64,000 bases of DNA from Piezodorus guildinii (GCA_023052935.1 CM041294.1:21352635-21416634); one strand, 5' to 3'; counted from the stretch's first letter, positions 22,301 through 33,853 are shown. Notes: generated by a model from the sequence alone, not told the origin. Translations and numbers: made by a program.

Positions 22301-22724
22301 GTATAACCACTCAATTCATGCGGCGACGGGATTCTCGCCGTTTGAAATTCTCTTTGGCCTTCGGGATCGGCGCAGGGATTACAGGGGCACAGCGGCGGCA
22401 GGTAACTTATCCGACGTGCTGGTCAGCAACCGGGCGGCCCTTGTCAAATTATGGGGGAAGGTGCGTGGGAGGCTGGTCGCTGAGAAGAGTCGGCGCGTTG
22501 CTAACGAAAATCTTCGTGTTCGTGATCGAATGGGGGACATTCGCATTGGTACGATAGTGTATCGGCGGATCAATTCGAACAGAGGTAAGGAAGTTGTTCG
22601 GTATGAGGGTCCGTTTAGGGTTGTTGTGATTCGGGAACACAACGTGGTGACGGTGCAGAGTTTGGCGGATCCCCGTAAACTGCGGACAGTTCATATTGAA
22701 CAATTGAGAATTCCTCAATCGTAG
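19377..22724 (+). CDS. pol: Gypsy Pol polyprotein (protease-RT-RNase H-integrase)
   Basis: Same frame as gag, open from just after its TGA to 22724. There is no ATG nearby to begin it; a GTG lies at 19410, from which residues are counted. Aspartic protease has DTGS at 25-28. RT has VVDFRKLN near 243-250, PFGLKNAP near 313-320 and the catalytic YMDD at 342-345. RNase H has TDAS near 490 and HTDHRPL near 555. The integrase zinc finger has His774, His781, Cys811 and Cys814. The integrase catalytic triad is D844, D897 and E933, with 35 residues between the last two. All catalytic residues are present and there are no internal stops, so the enzymes look functional. How Pol is translated past the gag TGA is open. 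Confidence 0.95.
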   Translation, partial: GECGQGGNRAVVNNIRGMCGRLPIIRVARGVWCLVDTGSSNTIMSQKMIEFLFKEKRVPRECQCMLITLGGPCRVEGEVEVELSRWGIEGGKLVVHVVENMPREYDGIIGCDLLGKLGTKIRNKAGQWAIRIGKKSYRRRRAQRDGLVQIGAINQAEDWRKILYRQYYDIFYQEGDLLGVTGKTAHEIPLKQERVTYVKERRYPQALRRHIREELDDLKRQGIIVDSTSPYNSPLWAVKKKSTGDGKPEKYRVVVDFRKLNENTVDEKYPIPRFEDILDRLNGATVFSTLDLKAGYHQIKMHPRDQHKTAFSFERGHYEFTRMPFGLKNAPITFQRLMDEFLRGIDEAVCQVYMDDLLIFSKSEEDHITHLHSVFNRIRQFGLKLSGEKSSLGQSEINFLGHTISKDGVKPDVQKVAAIRNMAIPRDIKGIRRLLGTLNYYRRFVPDMAKYLVPLNNLLKKGQAVVVTPVMEENIRWCMARLQEEPILAFPDFARPFSVTTDASEYALGAVLSQEGPEGERPVAYASRRLTDAETRYSALERELLGIVWAVEHFRPYLFGRRFKVHTDHRPLQWVGTLKESSARVTRWKEFLSQYNIDVVYKPGRDNVVADWLSRALVVNAIEEEDGEPSSGVRQFMHEWTPESEGGRGSDRDDQSVEEGSSSDEREADMEEREEIINDKLRQIVWKTRTSGPLKLEQTRYSKSRITTVWSQPGVRDDQICRTLQDASEPGKTHYLYVGNTTIWEKIKRLWKRELIGIDRIFVRCSLSVETISDEERQREVTLAYHQGKTNHRGEPETLQALKRRYFWWGMRRTITEVVGACEVCRATKYDRHPPRGVQEMTPTSDAPLCDLQVDTFTWRGYKWVTMMDLFSKVAMAYLVSDRSSEAILAGLRTWFQFYGVPERISSDGGREFDNSTVRAAMKALDIDWHLNTPGHPKSRGGIERLHSTLGDHLRVYHVDQGLGPDVAMPRAVAAYNHSIHAATGFSPFEILFGLRDRRRDYRGTAAAGNLSDVLVSNRAALVKLWGKVRGRLVAEKSRRVANENLRVRDRMGDIRIGTIVYRRINSNRGKEVVRYEGPFRVVVIREHNVVTVQSLADPRKLRTVHIEQLRIPQS

Positions 22725-23039
22725 TTATCCTCTGCTTCAGACCTGGGGTCTAGTGGGGCTAAACTTGGCTTTCTGTTTTATGTGGTAGTATCATTTTTGC
22801 AATGCTTTGTGTTTGTTTTAACTTCAAGTTACTGCTTTCTTTCTTTTTTTTTCTTATACTTTCTTCCCCAAGTTTAGGGGGGTGCAATTTTTGTTCTATC
22901 TTGTGTTTAGTTAGTAAGTTACATTTAAGTCCGCTTTTTTTGTCGGTTGTTTCTTGTTTAGTTATTTTAGTTTATTTGTCTAATTTTGTAATTTATTTTT
23001 GTAACCATTTAAGTAGTTTACAAACAATGTTCGTAAACT

Positions 23040-23049
23040 GGCAGGGGGG
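23040..23049 (+). promoter_or_regulatory. Polypurine tract
   Basis: The purine-rich run GGCAGGGGGG (one C) lies directly before the 3' LTR, the expected place for plus-strand priming. The AT-rich segment 22725-23039 between pol and this tract has no env-like frame. Confidence 0.8.
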
Positions 23050-23234
23050 AGTTAAGATGGGAAGAGTGTTAATATTAACTTTAATCACCTTTGATGTAAA
23101 TGTAAACAACACCTGAATTTATGAAACCTTTCTAATGTATAAGTGATAATAAATCATATGTTATCAAGTAAGCGTGGGTTTTATTTCGCCTCTCTGTTTC
23201 CCTTTTTAATATATTTTTCTCGGTAGAAATAAGT
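23050..23234 (+). repeat. 3' LTR of the Gypsy element
   Basis: 185 bp, no difference from 17825-18009 by eye, followed by the TATT duplication. Confidence 0.95.
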
Positions 23235-23242
23235 TATTTATA

Positions 23243-23442
23243 CATGCATATAGATTGATTTTTTAATGTTGCCCGGCCTTGAAAAATTCAGCCTATTCGA
23301 AACAAAGGGTGCCACCGGAAAAGCTCATTATCGAGTTATGGACTGGATAGAAAACTCACTCCCAAACTTCCCTTCTGACCTTCGAACCATTGCATTATTT
23401 TAGGAAAGAAACAGAAATAATTCCATATTATATTATAATATA
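23243..23442 (-). repeat. Right arm of the split foldback element
   Basis: Inverted counterpart of 17470-17670. CAATGGCAATTAGTAA just outside this arm resembles CAATGTCAATTAATAA just outside the left arm and may be a diverged target duplication. Confidence 0.85.
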
Positions 23443-23459
23443 AATTCAATGGCAATTAG

Positions 23460-23700
23460 TAAAATAAAGTACGCGTAATAAGAATAAAGCCTATGACGTA
23501 GAGCAATTAGAAGCGGCGCGGGATAGAAGGGAACGACGACAGAGGACGGTGCGCTACTTGTGGTGGCCCGGAGCCAACAAAGCGGAACCTGGCTTTATCA
23601 AGCGGAACTAACGAGGGCGAGGGCCCACCTGCTTCCATACCCTGTCACTTAATCAATTGCAATCCCCGTACTCAACCTCCCTTCGTCCCTCTACTTCTAA
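23460..23700 (+). promoter_or_regulatory. GC- and CpG-rich block upstream of mAChR-B
   Basis: The stretch, especially 23465-23640, is strikingly richer in GC and CpG than its surroundings. One + frame stays open for about 48 codons from 23463 to a TAA near 23610 but has no ATG. It lies about 220 bp before the first recognised receptor exon. It could be a 5' exon, a promoter or a leftover of an unrecognised element. Confidence 0.35.
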
Positions 23701-23861
23701 ATACATTTAGTTCCAACCCCAGGCAAATAATCATAAACTGCATTTGATAATTAAATAATTATGACAAATTAAAAAATAACAGGTATATGTATAATTTTTT
23801 TTTTTTTAATTTTCTGAGCTGTCATAGAAATATTTATTACAAACATTAAACATGTTGACAG

Positions 23862-26343
23862 ATACGCATGGAGCAGACTTGTCGGAGATGAGTATGACGT
23901 GGACGAACCAGATAATGAAACCTTCTTAGACAACGTAACCACCGTTTACAACAACTTGACAAGTACCGCTGAAGTTCTCACCCCAGTACTCCCACCTTTC
24001 GAGCCATGGCAGACGGTCCTAATCGCCATCTGCCTTGGAATATGCATCGTCCTCACTGTCGGTGGAAATATCCTCGTCCTGATGGCCTTCATCGTGGACC
24101 GCACGATACGACAGCCAAGCAACTATTTCATTGCTTCACTAGCCGCCACAGACATGCTCATAGGTAACTAAAACATTTATAAGTATGTTATCTATATTTT
24201 CTATTCTGATTTAAACAATACTTATTAAATATTATCTGTTTCAGGAACTGTCTCAATGCCGTTTTATACAGTGTATGTTTTGATGGGTTACTGGAACTTA
24301 GGGCCCATACTTTGTGATCTATGGTTGTCCGTGGATTACACGGTATGCCTCGTCTCTCAATACACCGTTCTCCTAATTACTATAGACAGATTCTGCTCCG
24401 TTAAAATAGCTGCCAAATATCGTGGTTGGAGGACTAAGAACCGCGTTATATGGATGGTCACCATAACGTGGATCATACCAGCACTCCTTTTTTTTATTAG
24501 TATATTTGGTTGGGAGCATTTTATTGGTTACAGAGATCTACTTCCAGGACAGTGCGCTGTTCAGTTCCTAAAAGATCCTGTTTTCAACACGGCATTGATA
24601 ATAGGGTATTATTGGACAACCCTTGTAGTTCTATTTGTTCTATACGGTGGAATATACAAAGTGGCATATGACATGCAGAAGAAAAGTGAAGCGAAACAGA
24701 GAAAAATGCAATCAATGGTTGCTCTCAGTGCTGGAGCAATGTCCGGAATGGCGGGGAGGGCTGCAGGAATCGGTCTTTCAAAAACCCAGAGCACGCTACT
24801 GAGCCAAGACAAACCGAAATCTGTCACTACCCCTTGCACAGGTTTATCGGTTATATCGACTCATAGTAGTGGAGGCGATTCAATATCCAGCCAAAAAGTA
24901 GTCAACACAAACAATAAAACATTGACCGTGGGTGATGGGCAAAATCCTGCTGAGAAGAAGAAGAATACTTCGGGAGAGGGAGATAAATCCGAAAGATCGA
25001 GTAGCCCGGCTTTCGACTCGGACGAGGACAGCACGACATGCACTGTAGAGAGGCCATCCACGTGGAACAAGAAAAAACAGTCATTAGCAGGAATGGTGGC
25101 GCAAGCAGGGGCTCTTACTGTATTTGCACCAGGAAAAGTAAATGGAGTTATTCCAATAAAGATACCTGATATAAAATCAACAGCTGAATCCCCTGAAAAG
25201 CAGCCTCCCCAAACTGTAGATAAATGTCAACATGAAAGCCCGCTTAAAGAAAACAGTCCAGCTAAAGTGAACAGTCCGCAAAAAGGAACGGATACACCGG
25301 GAGGAGTATCTAGTAAGACCATTACTCCTCTTTCAACTCGAGGGGAGTTTCACAAGAGTGACAGGTCACTTTCAGAAATATCGTCACCTCCAATGTCTAG
25401 CATTCAATCACCACCTATAATTCCACCACCAGCAATGTTCCAATCAAGCACCCCTTGTTCAAGCAATTCTCCACTCAGTTCATCAGGACGTCCTAGGAGC
25501 CTCATTATGACTCGAAATACTTACGACATTCTCACAGGAATGGATAACTCTGATCTTAGATACATGGACGAGAGTTCAGTGATAGTACCTTCACCAAACT
25601 TTGAAAGTCCTCCATCAACTATGAGTTTCCCTGCAACTGCATCTACTGCACCGCCTTCTCCAATGCACAATTCAATGACTATTAGCAACACTTCACTATT
25701 GCAGGCTGCACTAATGAGAGCAGCTGCCCAACAGGCGACACCACCAAAAACCACTCCTCCTCCAGTAGCTAAAGTCAATACTGAAGTAAGTATTAATACT
25801 GAAGACAACAAACTAGTGACAACTATAGTTGAGGGAGTAGTAGAAACAGAATTGACTGATAAAGTTGGTACTCCAGCTACATTATATTCTACAACATCTA
25901 TCTCAGTAGCAACTGTACAAGCAATCACAACTTTACCATCAACACCAGATAATAAGAAAGAATCAATAAAAGGCGGATCAGAAAGAAAAGAAGGTTCAAG
26001 AAGAGATTTTGTTAAAACAATAGGAAAACGCCTGAAGGCAAAAGGGCGCAGTGGTCAATTAGGAAGACAAAAATCTAAATCTGAAAATAGGGCAAGAAAA
26101 GCTTTTAGGACGATATCTTTTATTTTAGGAGCTTTTGTCGCTTGTTGGACACCTTATCACATTCTAGCCTTAGTAGAAGGATTTTGTGCTCAACCACCAT
26201 GTACTAATGAACATCTTTTCATGTTTTCATATTTTCTATGTTATGCTAACAGCCCTATGAATCCATTTTGCTATGCTCTGGCTAACCATCAATTTAAAAA
26301 GACATTTACCAGGCTTTTAAAAGGAGATTTTCATATGACTTAG
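23862..26343 (+). CDS. mAChR-B: Muscarinic acetylcholine receptor, B type (two 3' exons)
   Basis: A plasma-membrane GPCR for acetylcholine. Exon 1 (23862-24163) follows a TTGACAG acceptor. Intron 24164-24244 is 81 bp (GTAACT...TTTCAG), in phase 1 within ATA-G|GA. Exon 2 runs to TAG at 26341-26343. The first exon has N-glycosylation sites (NET, NVT, NLT), TM1 and TM2. Exon 2 carries the amine-binding Asp in WLSVDYT, DRF in place of DRY, ECL2 Cys in GQCAVQF, a third intracellular loop of about 470 residues, then TM6 CWTPYHIL and TM7 [10 protein letters not shown]. His replaces the Asn of vertebrate TPYN, which fits the B type. About 800 residues are visible. The frame enters from upstream without an ATG, so a 5' exon is missing. 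Confidence 0.93.
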
Positions 26344-29300
26344 AAAGGCCTAGGACAATCATACCATTTATAGGTATTCAGGACCTACAAATTATTTCTT
26401 TGATTCTAACTGAAACTAAAATTAATACACATTTGTTTTATGATTATCTATTTTTTTTTAAAATATCAAATACAAAAAAAAATTTAAATAGGGAAAAAGA
26501 CACCTCCCTACAACAATCAATAAAACTTACTCAAAGACGTTGTTTACAGATTCGCCTTATAGAATATTTTGTGTACAGGGTACCCGACCTAGTGACCCTT
26601 CAATTAGTTCCCTTAGTTCAGAAGAACTAGTGCTTTTAAATGGCCCTTTTGGTATAAGGTATTTAATTAAAAATAACATGACAATACATAATATATAGAT
26701 CAATTGCGAAATAAGGATGATTGTAATCTTTGTAAATATAGGAGCTAATGATTTGTATATTGTAAAGGAGATAAAAATATAAAGGTTTTCTAGGGTGGAA
26801 AGATTTCCCCAGACCACTTGGTTAACTGAGCCCTAATCAATGTGTTCTTGGCTTATCTGCTTCCATCCTTGTTTGTTGAAATAATATTTTTTCACAAAAA
26901 AATTAATAAAATTATATATTTAGCTATAGTAAAAAATATCCTAGTCTTCTACCTTCTTCTTACTCAAAAGTGTGGACTTGCCAATAAAAAATAATAATTC
27001 CTGAATTATTATATGCATAAAGCTATGTACATAATAAACGGTCAAAGAATGACTGATTTTTTTTACAAAATCTGCTTTATATTTTGTAATCCAATTAATT
27101 ACATTTTGGTATATAAAAAAATTGCTTGTTTAATACAGCTTGTCTAACAGTTGTTTTTGTACTTACATTTTCTAATGAGATTACTTCATACCATGAAAAA
27201 TATATTTACTTATTTATTAGATAAGTTAATGTACAACATAACAAGGGATGTCATAAAGCAACCCTTTTTTTTTAGCCTTGGTAAGAACTTAATATCAAAC
27301 AGTTTAAATTAAGATAAACTCCATTGACAGTTTGTATCAACTGAATGCTTTGGTAGCTTTATTAATTTTAAATTGAACTCACTCAAAAGTGATGAAACTT
27401 TAAGTAAAATAAATTTTTTAATTATAATAAAAAATTTACTGTAAAATATTTAGTTTATATCATGTATAAAGAAATGGATGTATATATTGTTCTAACAGTG
27501 TTAAATGTTGGCCCTTGATTTGTGATATTAAAATTTTTAGATGCTATGTATTTATTTTGAATGTCTATGCTTTAGAACATTAATTGATTATTAAGTATTC
27601 TTGTAACTAATTTTAAGGATAAAATGATATAATTATAAATAGCTATATGTATATAAAGTATCAGCTAGGATACATAACACTGTAAGTACTTGAAAATGAC
27701 AATACCCACTCTAATTAGGTTGTGTATAATATTTATAGATTGAGGAAAAAAAATTGATTAAGAAATCTTTAAACATTTTACAAGAAAGACATTAGTGAGA
27801 AATCAGGCGACTTGGCACAGTTAAGTGCAATACCCTTGTATAGTTGAAATAGATAGTACCCATTAAATGGTCTATAAGACCAAAATTAGATATAAGCCTA
27901 TAAATAAATAAATAAAACTCGTCAAAACAATTGTGTATGTAATGTAAGTACTATTTTAAGGGCAATTTAAAAATGTCCTCATTCATTTTTTTCAACAATC
28001 TGTTTCTTTGCAAATTGCAAATTTGAAACTGAAGTTTTTTTGTTCAATATTTTCTGAACTCCTGACAGCATGATAAGTGATTCTTGAGATAAACAGAGTT
28101 GTTTTACTTCAAAGATCATAACTGAGGAAAAATAACTTTTTTCTGTAAGTGAAAATATGTTGAAAATTTTAATTTTTTAAATTTAAATTTAAACTTTTAG
28201 AATGGAGAATATAATTCTGTTAAAATTTATAGTGAAATGGTGAACGAAATACCATCTTGTTAAGGTACAATAGCAGTATGAGCTATGATTTTTTTTTTTT
28301 TTTTTTTTTTTGGCGATAGGTTGGATCAGTAGTTCGCTCAAATTAACAAATAGTATAATTTTCATTACAAGATTGATGGTTTGGATTCAGCTTTAACCAG
28401 AGAAAATCCTTTTCATAGCTCATTAAAATGAACCAGATAAAATAATAAACTTCATTTAGTGAAAATATTAAAAATAAGAAAATATTTGTATCTCGTGTCA
28501 AAAGAATAAGATAAAAAAGCATTAGCAAGACCAAAAACGATAAATTTTGTAGATCATAAAATGATTGTATGAAAAAATAAACCAAGGATGTTCTGATTAA
28601 GAAAGTAAAACAAAGAATCTTAGGGAGAAGAGTGGATGATATTTCCTATTTATTCAAAGAGAATTATCATGAATAACCGGGTATGTTTAAAAATTAATTT
28701 TGAAAATTACAGATTTTGCTAATTTGTAATGTTTCTGAATGTAAATAAACTTCACTGTGCAATTAATTGATTTAGCAAACAATTAAAACAAAAATTCATA
28801 GTAAAATTATTAAAATATTTGCTATCAGGCAACTTATCCAGATATTTATATTTACTCTTTAGTATAAATTTTTGTGAATGAATAAATAATACGCTTTGAA
28901 AACTGAATTTTCAGTCTTTCAATTAATTATTGCGATTTTATAAATGTTGCGCTATTGAGGAGCTTTAGATGTAGTTAATTCTAAGAATATAGTGATTCCC
29001 ATCATGTACCATCAAAGTATTAAAATAATAGGGAAAAAGTTAGATGCTTGCTTCTGAAAAAAAAAATTGAAAAATGTAAATCAATAGATATTGTAGGCTA
29101 TATTTCATTTACATTTTTTATGTTTAATTCATACTTTTCATTTAAAATAGGTATAATGATGTAGTTAGTGTAGCTTGTAGTGTGTAATGTTATGTTCTTG
29201 ACATTTTTAAATTTTTATTAAAATGGCTCTAATTAGTTATTAATCAGTATTTATTTATAATTTTAAATAAATGTAGTACTGAAGTTTCCTTGACTTCAGT

Positions 29301-32300
29301 GCTTTAAAAAGAGTCTATTATTTTAATTAATTGAAAATTTAAATCAATGTAAATGATATATTCTACAAAATAATCTGTAGATAACAGAAATAATAGGTTA
29401 GAATGCTGCATGAAAAACTAATGTAGAAATGTAAATTAAAAACAAGTATGAATGGTTTCAATAAAAAAAATTTAAAAAAAGATTTCTGAAAAATAAAATA
29501 AAACATCTAAGTATTTCAAAATTTTAGAGATGTTCCAAAATAACAAACACAGCACAATTGTTTTCTTGCAAATAAATAAACTAAATTTGATTCAATAACA
29601 TTCATCACAACATGATGAATTGTCATCTGCACCTCTATCGACAAAGACAAAATACAAAAAATATTTAAAATTGGAATATGATAAAGATCAAGAAATCAAA
29701 TTTGAAGTTTCAAGAATAATGATGTTAATGAATGAAAAATTAATTTATAAATTCTAAAAACAAAACATGTCACATTTAAAAACTAGAAAGGAAAATAACT
29801 ATCTAATCCACAGGAAATAATTAAAAAACACTCCCCTCTCCTGTAGATAATTCCAACCCGTAAATAACGATTGTTATAAATGGTATAAATTTATATTTAT
29901 AAGATTTTAAGGTTAAACTTTTAAAATTCAAATCTTCTTGTCATCGATTAATAATACCTTGGACACTGAAAGTTAGGCCTTTCAATACTGAAAAAAAAAA
30001 CTAACAACAAATCATGAAATATACTATGTTAATAACAGTTACATGAAACAACTTGAAGATGGCAATAGTTGGGAGTACATTAGGAGGCTATAAAGTCACA
30101 AATACTTAAAATAATACCTAAAAGGCTTAGTAAAAATTATATAATTTACGTTAAGCAGAAAAGATAAGCTATTTGAATAAATAAAAATAAAAATAATAAT
30201 AAAAAAGTCAAAGGGTATTTGTATTTGGAAGAATACTGTGAGAGAATGAAAAAAAAATGGTAAGTAAAATGCTACAGAACAGAAGTATGAAACATAAATT
30301 CCTCGCAGGATTGCCATTATATTCAGAAAATGAAGGAAACTTGTTTTCTTCAAATCTAAAAATCCATAATTTTAGAGTAATTACTGTTAAGTATAATAGT
30401 GTATTTATTTATTTATTTTAAAAAACAAATCAATGTTTAGTTAATAAATTGAATTATCATGGGCATTACATATTTCTAAAAAATTAAAGTCATAAGAAAA
30501 AAATCATGAAACATCTAATTTCATATTTAAGAATCAAATAGTAATACAATGACAGTCTATGATTCGGTCAATGTATTGTACACAAAACATTTAAACTAAT
30601 TTTTGAAGATACACAGAACCACCCAAAGAAAATGTGCATTCTAAATATAATAAAGCATTTATTACATTTAAATTTAATAATTAAGGTATAAAATACATCA
30701 AAAATTTAACTTTATGGAACTACATGAAATTAAATTCCAGTGTTCTTTTTTTACAATTAGGGCAATAAATAACAGATTACTAAATTAATTGATGTTACGT
30801 CTCCAATTTATAACAACTAACTACTCAAACTTATATACATATGCTAATAATATCCAAGATGTAGAATATATCTTTAATAATACATGCACTTCATCAATTT
30901 GTATGGTGGCAGAACCTTAAGTGGTGATCAGAAAGTAATAAGAATTCTTAATTGAAATACTATCTTACCTCATTCACATAGAATTTCACACAGTCCAGTC
31001 AAATTTCTTTCTTGATAAAGAGTTACAAATAAGACTGTTAGAACTAACATGAACAAAATTTCACACATTTAACTGGTATTAAGAGAGCCTTACCAGATTT
31101 TTAGCTGTTGTCCGCTCTAAGAAACAGTGTTGCCAATTCCAAGTTATAATTCTCAATATCTTATTTTTACCAAACAAATTACGGTCAATTGTACTAATTA
31201 CTTTTAAAATGTTGGCATGAATATTTTTTATTGATATTTCAGTCGAATTCAGTAGCAGAGAAATAAAAAAACAGCATATATCTACCTTTCTACACCCGTC
31301 TGTAAAGAGTGCCCCAAAAGGATTTGAGTTCTAGTAGTATTCACACGATAATAGCAGGGGAGAAGCGGAAGGATTAATTATGATTAATAAAGGCTTATAA
31401 TAATATTAAATGTTACTTTTATAAGATCTTAACATATTATTAAATATTGTTTTTAATAAAATATTGAAAAACTAAATTGTAAAATTATATCAAAACATAT
31501 ATTTTACACACATTATTTTTAAATAGAAGAAATAAAATCAATATAGAAACAGGATTTTGAAGAAATATGCATTAAAAAAAAATTAAATATAATAAAATAA
31601 ATGATAAATTTCTTCTTAAAATACGGTTATTATATGTTTATTATAAGCTTAGAGGAGTACCATCACGATATGGACTATCAGTTAATTTCAGCACTATTAT
31701 GTTATACTCATTGTGTAGCGTGCCTAAAAATGAGTGCCAAGACTCTTATAACTTAAGGAAACATAATTTATGGTCAAGCCATGAATCGAATCTGCAACAT
31801 TTTTCGAGTCAATTCCAGACTTTCATTATAAAAATTTGTATGAACAGGAATCAAAAGATTGGTTTATTTGGCTTTTAATTATATTTTAATATTGACTAAT
31901 TACCGAAAAATCTATATCTCACATATATTTTAGCAGAACATCTACAAACACTGAGTGTGGCTCTATAATTCAAGAAATAGTACCCGACAAACTAGAAAAC
32001 TTCGATTCATCACCAGACATAAAAAAGCACACACACTAAATAGTTATTGAAAATGATTTTTTAATATTTAAAAAATTAAACTCAATATGTATGCGGAAAA
32101 AACATTGCATGATATCAAACAGAAGCCCAATTTAAAAAACAATATCATGATAATAATAATAATAGTATGAAATATATTTAAAATAAAATCTACTTCTAAT
32201 GAAATATAAATAAATAAAAGAGTCACGGCAACAAGGCCGGCTCCAAAATAAATGCACATATTTGAGAATGGTAATAAACATCCCTCCAAGGATAATTTAA

Positions 32301-32463
32301 GCCATAATTGAAAAGTATTTACCTTGGATCCTGCATGTATTTGCAATACAAAAATATCATATATGTAAATTGATACAAGGTAAGATCGAAGAAGTATTAA
32401 AAAATTAAGGATCTTATATATAAATGAGGGGAGGAAACATTTTCATTTGTATTAATTTTCTTA
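26344..32463. other. Receptor 3' flank and long AT-rich intergenic region
   Basis: The first part is probably 3' UTR of the receptor; AATAAA repeats occur near 27901-27915, but no cleavage site can be fixed. The rest is highly AT-rich, with a T-run at 28290-28312. Open frames at 28343, 30096 and 32068 (-) encode only F/I/L/Y-rich low-complexity peptides. I see no genes or RNAs here. Confidence 0.55.
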
Positions 32464-32603
32464 TCAGATGAGGAAAATATTTGGGGATGCGGTCATCAAA
32501 AACATTCACATTAATAAGCAATACTTATCTTAATTATTAAATTTTTTCTTATTAGAGTGAATTTGTTTGATGAACGCACCCCCAACCATCTTCCTTATCT
32601 GAT
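32464..32603. repeat. ~140-bp palindromic MITE-like element
   Basis: TATCAGATGAGGAAAATATT at the left pairs with the right end (complement ATCAGATAAGGAAGATGGTT). Related to the palindrome at 17676-17779 through GATGAGGAA, TTGGGG and GCGGTCAT blocks, but with a different, AT-rich centre. The flanking CTCAAC...CTCCATCATT is shared too. Confidence 0.8.
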
Positions 32604-33614
32604 ATTCTCAACATTCAACTAAACTCCATCATTAGAATTTTCTTTTGTTGAGATGATAATTTTATTGTATCTTGATATAAACTAAGGTAATAAACTACTA
32701 ATTTGAGCACAAAACAAACAGAATAACATACATCACTTTATACAAAATGTTTATTACATAATTCAAAGTATAAAACAATTATAAATACTAAAAATTACAA
32801 AAACGTAACAAATTTTAGTTAGTTCGCATTAACTTTAACAATATTTACAGATTAGGTAACTTATACCACAAATTAAAATTTTGTCGAAGCGACGACAGAT
32901 TTTTTTTTTTAAATATAAAAACCTAAACTTAAATATTCTCAGTAGATTTAAATGTATACATCAGATCACAAAAGTATGTTGATGTAATGGGAAACGCCGA
33001 AGCAGAAATTTCTTAAACAAACTCGTTTCTACTGATAAGAATATGCTTATTCGAAATACAATTTTTTTCTTAATTTATCTATTTTCATCATATACTATTT
33101 CTGTTTTATTTTAAAATACAGATCATTTATGAATTCTAACACTTTTATTCACTGCTTTAAATAAACTCAAAATATTCACGATACATGTATACAAGATATA
33201 CACGATGCTGGCTAAAATTGATATTTTGTTTGCATAAACTGTGAAGTGATATCAACAAACTACTTAAAATTCCAAAAAAATAATAAATTAGTTTTAAAAA
33301 ATCTAGGAGTACTCAAATACAAATTTTGTAGAAACTAATTATTAAAAATAATTGTAGGAAGAATAAAAAAATAACATTTTATTACAGCAGGTTCTCTTAA
33401 CCTGCTTCGTTACGAAAAAATTAACACAGCTTTTTAGATTAATGATAATAACACAGAAGAAATAAAATGACTGAGAAACAGCTTGCAGTCATCGATTACA
33501 TCTCAAAGAAGTGCTTAAACCAATATACAACTACGTACATTTGCTGCAGTTTTAAGACGAATTTCCTTAACACAACAGAAAAATCTAGCACTACTCCAAG
33601 GAAAAGATGAAAAT
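32604..33614. other. AT-rich spacer
   Basis: No gene recognised. Downstream of the small minus-strand ORF, so it may include sequence past its 3' end. Confidence 0.5.
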
Positions 33615-33620
33615 TTTATT
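33615..33620 (-). terminator. Polyadenylation signal AATAAA
   Basis: On the minus strand this hexamer lies about 26 bases after the stop of the small ORF at 33646-33789, a fitting place for a transcript end. Confidence 0.45.
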
Positions 33621-33645
33621 CCATATCCGAATTGTGCTGCGTTCC

Positions 33646-33789
33646 TCATGCAACTCCCACTGCGATGTAACCTTCGTAGATGGACCTGTCAATGTCGAAG
33701 ACGAAGGGTGCGAATGCCAGAAGGATGACCTCCAAGAAGGATACGACAGTGATGCTATAGAGCACAAGATAAGACACGAGACCGTCCAT
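33646..33789 (-). CDS. Small hydrophobic ORF (47 aa) or terminal coding exon
   Basis: From ATG 33787-33789 to TGA 33646-33648 the minus strand encodes 47 residues beginning MDGLVSYLVLYSITVVSFLE and ending EGYIAVGVA. Residues 4-32 are hydrophobic enough for one long or two short membrane segments. Codons mostly end in C or G, unlike the AT-rich flanks. I do not recognise the protein. Upstream AGTTAGTTCAG could be a splice acceptor, making this the last exon of a larger membrane protein; alternatively it is a small transmembrane peptide gene. The 100-residue + frame over the same bases is hydrophilic and looks like the shadow. Confidence 0.45.
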   Translation of the reverse strand: MDGLVSYLVLYSITVVSFLEVILLAFAPFVFDIDRSIYEGYIAVGVA

Positions 33790-33853
33790 CGTCTCGACTC
33801 TACTGAACTAACTGTACATTCCCAGGCAGGTCCCCACTACTTCCACTTAGCAG

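Larger units (their letters stand above)
17825..23234 (+). mobile_element. Gypsy-type LTR retrotransposon, structurally complete
   Basis: 5,410 bp with two 185-bp LTRs, TATT target duplications (17821-17824 and 23235-23238), a primer-binding site, gag, pol (protease, RT, RNase H, integrase) and a polypurine tract. The domain order with integrase last marks it as Ty3/Gypsy. No env-like frame is present. The LTRs are identical by eye, so the insertion is recent. The coding part is much richer in GC than the surrounding DNA. Confidence 0.96.

Noticed and set aside
22802..23116. Possible env-like frame after Gypsy pol
   Set aside because: Only a short hydrophobic, T-rich frame running into the 3' LTR; no glycoprotein features.
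28343..32346. Several minus-strand frames of 80-92 aa in the AT-rich gap
   Set aside because: F/I/L/Y/N-rich peptides expected from AT-rich DNA; no motifs or splice context.
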